Made by a program: the position numbers and the translations under genes. Shown piece by piece: positions 63,065-64,000 of a DNA stretch of 64,000 nt. The stretch lies in assembly GCA_032158295.1 (NCBI GenBank), contig CM063245.1, positions 5,814,700 to 5,878,699 of the forward strand, given 5' to 3'. Below the pieces are notes generated by a model that searched no databases, had not been told where the DNA came from, and saw nothing but the letters and a program-made list of their open reading frames with translations. The stretch is from Pycnopodia helianthoides. Lineage: Eukaryota; Echinodermata; Asteroidea; Forcipulatida; Asteriidae. Each line of letters opens with the position of its first letter. Within the stretch, counting starts at the first letter, position 1.

Positions 63065-63508
63065 TAGCATCTTAAAACAATGCTAACATTTTCAAAGATA
63101 AGAGTGTAAAGAGCACCAACCTTGGCCCCCGGGGTCCGGGGACCCTACCTACGCTACTGACACTATGTCAAACTTGATATCAATAATGAAGAACAAGCTG
63201 TCTCCCTGTCTTTTAAATAACTAAAAGAAAACCATGGGAAGTAGGAAAGAGGGTCACCCCTGCCGCTGTCAGAAACCGATTGCCATGATGAGCGATGCAT
63301 GCCTACGAAACCTGTGGGAAATTATTTAAAAAATACCACTATCGCCTGCAAAAAAACATATATATATATTATCCATGACAAAACATACCCAGTTTTTTCT
63401 AGTTTTTCTTGCTCTTTTTTTTTTGTAAACAGTGACCGCCTGATTGAATTGATGAATGTTGACGCCTTGGTTGCATAGCGTGCGTACTGAGAGAGCTAGC
63501 TGACCAAA
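63065..63508. other. No supported gene; (AT)n at 63357-63371
   Basis: A short ATATATATATATAT stretch. Otherwise nothing recognised. Confidence 0.45.
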
Positions 63509-63691
63509 ATGGATGCCCTCGCCCCAAATTCCAACGGCGTTTACCTCCAGTTGACCCATCACTGGAACGAATTTAATTCCATTATTTCAAGCAACACATT
63601 TCAAGATCGAAAAACCAGATCAATTACCCCGCGCAGCCTGCGCTCTAACATTTTGAGAGAAGAAAAAAAAAAGTGTTTCAAGGTCCCTTGA
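63509..63691 (+). CDS. Small hypothetical ORF (60 codons)
   Basis: ATG in strong context (GACCAAAATGG) opens MDALAPNSNGVYLQLTHHWN, then EFNSIISSNTFQDRKTRSI and a basic end, with TGA at 63691. The upstream 30 bp (GCGTGCGTACTGAGAGAGCT) are leader-like. The last quarter is A-rich (GAAGAAAAAAAAAAG), like a genomic low-complexity run. It could be a first coding exon if a donor is used before the A-run, but none is obvious. Confidence 0.25.
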   Translation: MDALAPNSNGVYLQLTHHWNEFNSIISSNTFQDRKTRSITPRSLRSNILREEKKKCFKVP

Positions 63692-64000
63692 GCGGGCCCC
63701 GGCCCCTGAGGCGTTACAGAGTCGCACTGCGCGCTTCGCATTGTGTGTACCGTCCCTCTATATAAAACAAACAAACAAATAAAGCAAATGCAAAACAAAC
63801 TAACTAACTAACACCAAACCTAAATCATCCCTTAACCCTGCGAGGCAAGGCTCCCAATTTTAACACTAAACAAACTTGAAAGATCACAACAAGAACATTG
63901 TATATTTTACCTCACATTGTCAATGTTAAATGTGCACATTTCAAAATCTTCACCTCCAAATTTCAACACGGATTAGTGTGCATGGGATCATAAGCACATG
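63692..64000. other. No supported gene
   Basis: Contains AAACAAACAAACAAATAAAG and CTAACTAACTAAC microsatellite-like runs (63766-63812). The window ends without a feature. Confidence 0.45.

Overview
The window reads as an AT-rich animal genomic segment, most likely from a marine deuterostome invertebrate and probably an echinoderm. That assignment is an inference. It rests on intron-containing genes with long introns, abundant tRNA-derived SINEs with LINE-like 3' tails, a decayed CR1/Jockey-type reverse-transcriptase tail, and many short palindromic (MITE-like) elements. There are no operons, ribosome-binding sites or prokaryotic genes. Gene density is low, and most of the sequence is intergenic or intronic DNA filled with repeats.

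The best-supported gene is on the + strand. A coding exon (29085-29354) encodes a signal peptide, an acidic spacer, a KR site and peptide-like segments. It joins in phase to a terminal exon (30790-30852) followed by an AATAAA signal (31007). Together they form a 110-residue secreted peptide (neuropeptide or hormone-like) precursor that I could not assign to a family. A CpG-rich region with a CCAAT box and a 5' non-coding exon ending in CAG|GTATGT (about 20.93-21.45 kb) may be its promoter, which would give a first intron of about 7.6 kb. On the - strand there is a phase-consistent two-exon orphan gene (19349-18331) starting in a CpG-rich region, and a strong exon pair (32381-32294 and 32233-32015) from an unidentified helical protein. 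Weaker candidates are an ankyrin-repeat-like exon (52350-52063, -), two isolated exon-like ORFs (45488-45292 and 51767-51672, both -), and a stop-interrupted coding-like stretch (about 42465-41875, -). A rhodopsin-class GPCR fragment covering TM1-TM2 (27003-27149) directly abuts a truncated MITE.

The rest is structured by repeats. One family is a GGGTCA/TGACCC-rich palindromic element (at least seven copies, 25.3-54.3 kb). A second has GAGCTGCTTAAG termini (six copies), one copy of which is split by a 350-bp TIR element with a CTAT target duplication. A group of elements is flanked by TTAA (12.8, 28.3, 40.0, 44.2 kb and others). A fourth family carries TGACGTCA (CRE-type) sites (17.9, 31.4, 59.6 kb). 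There are also long hairpins (7.6, 24.9, 27.6 kb), SINEs, several degenerate minisatellites (10.0, 11.1, 23.5, 30.0, 42.8, 48.0, 58.4 kb), a ~400-bp polypurine tract (1.6-2.0 kb) and microsatellites. Exon borders are read by eye and all functional names are tentative.
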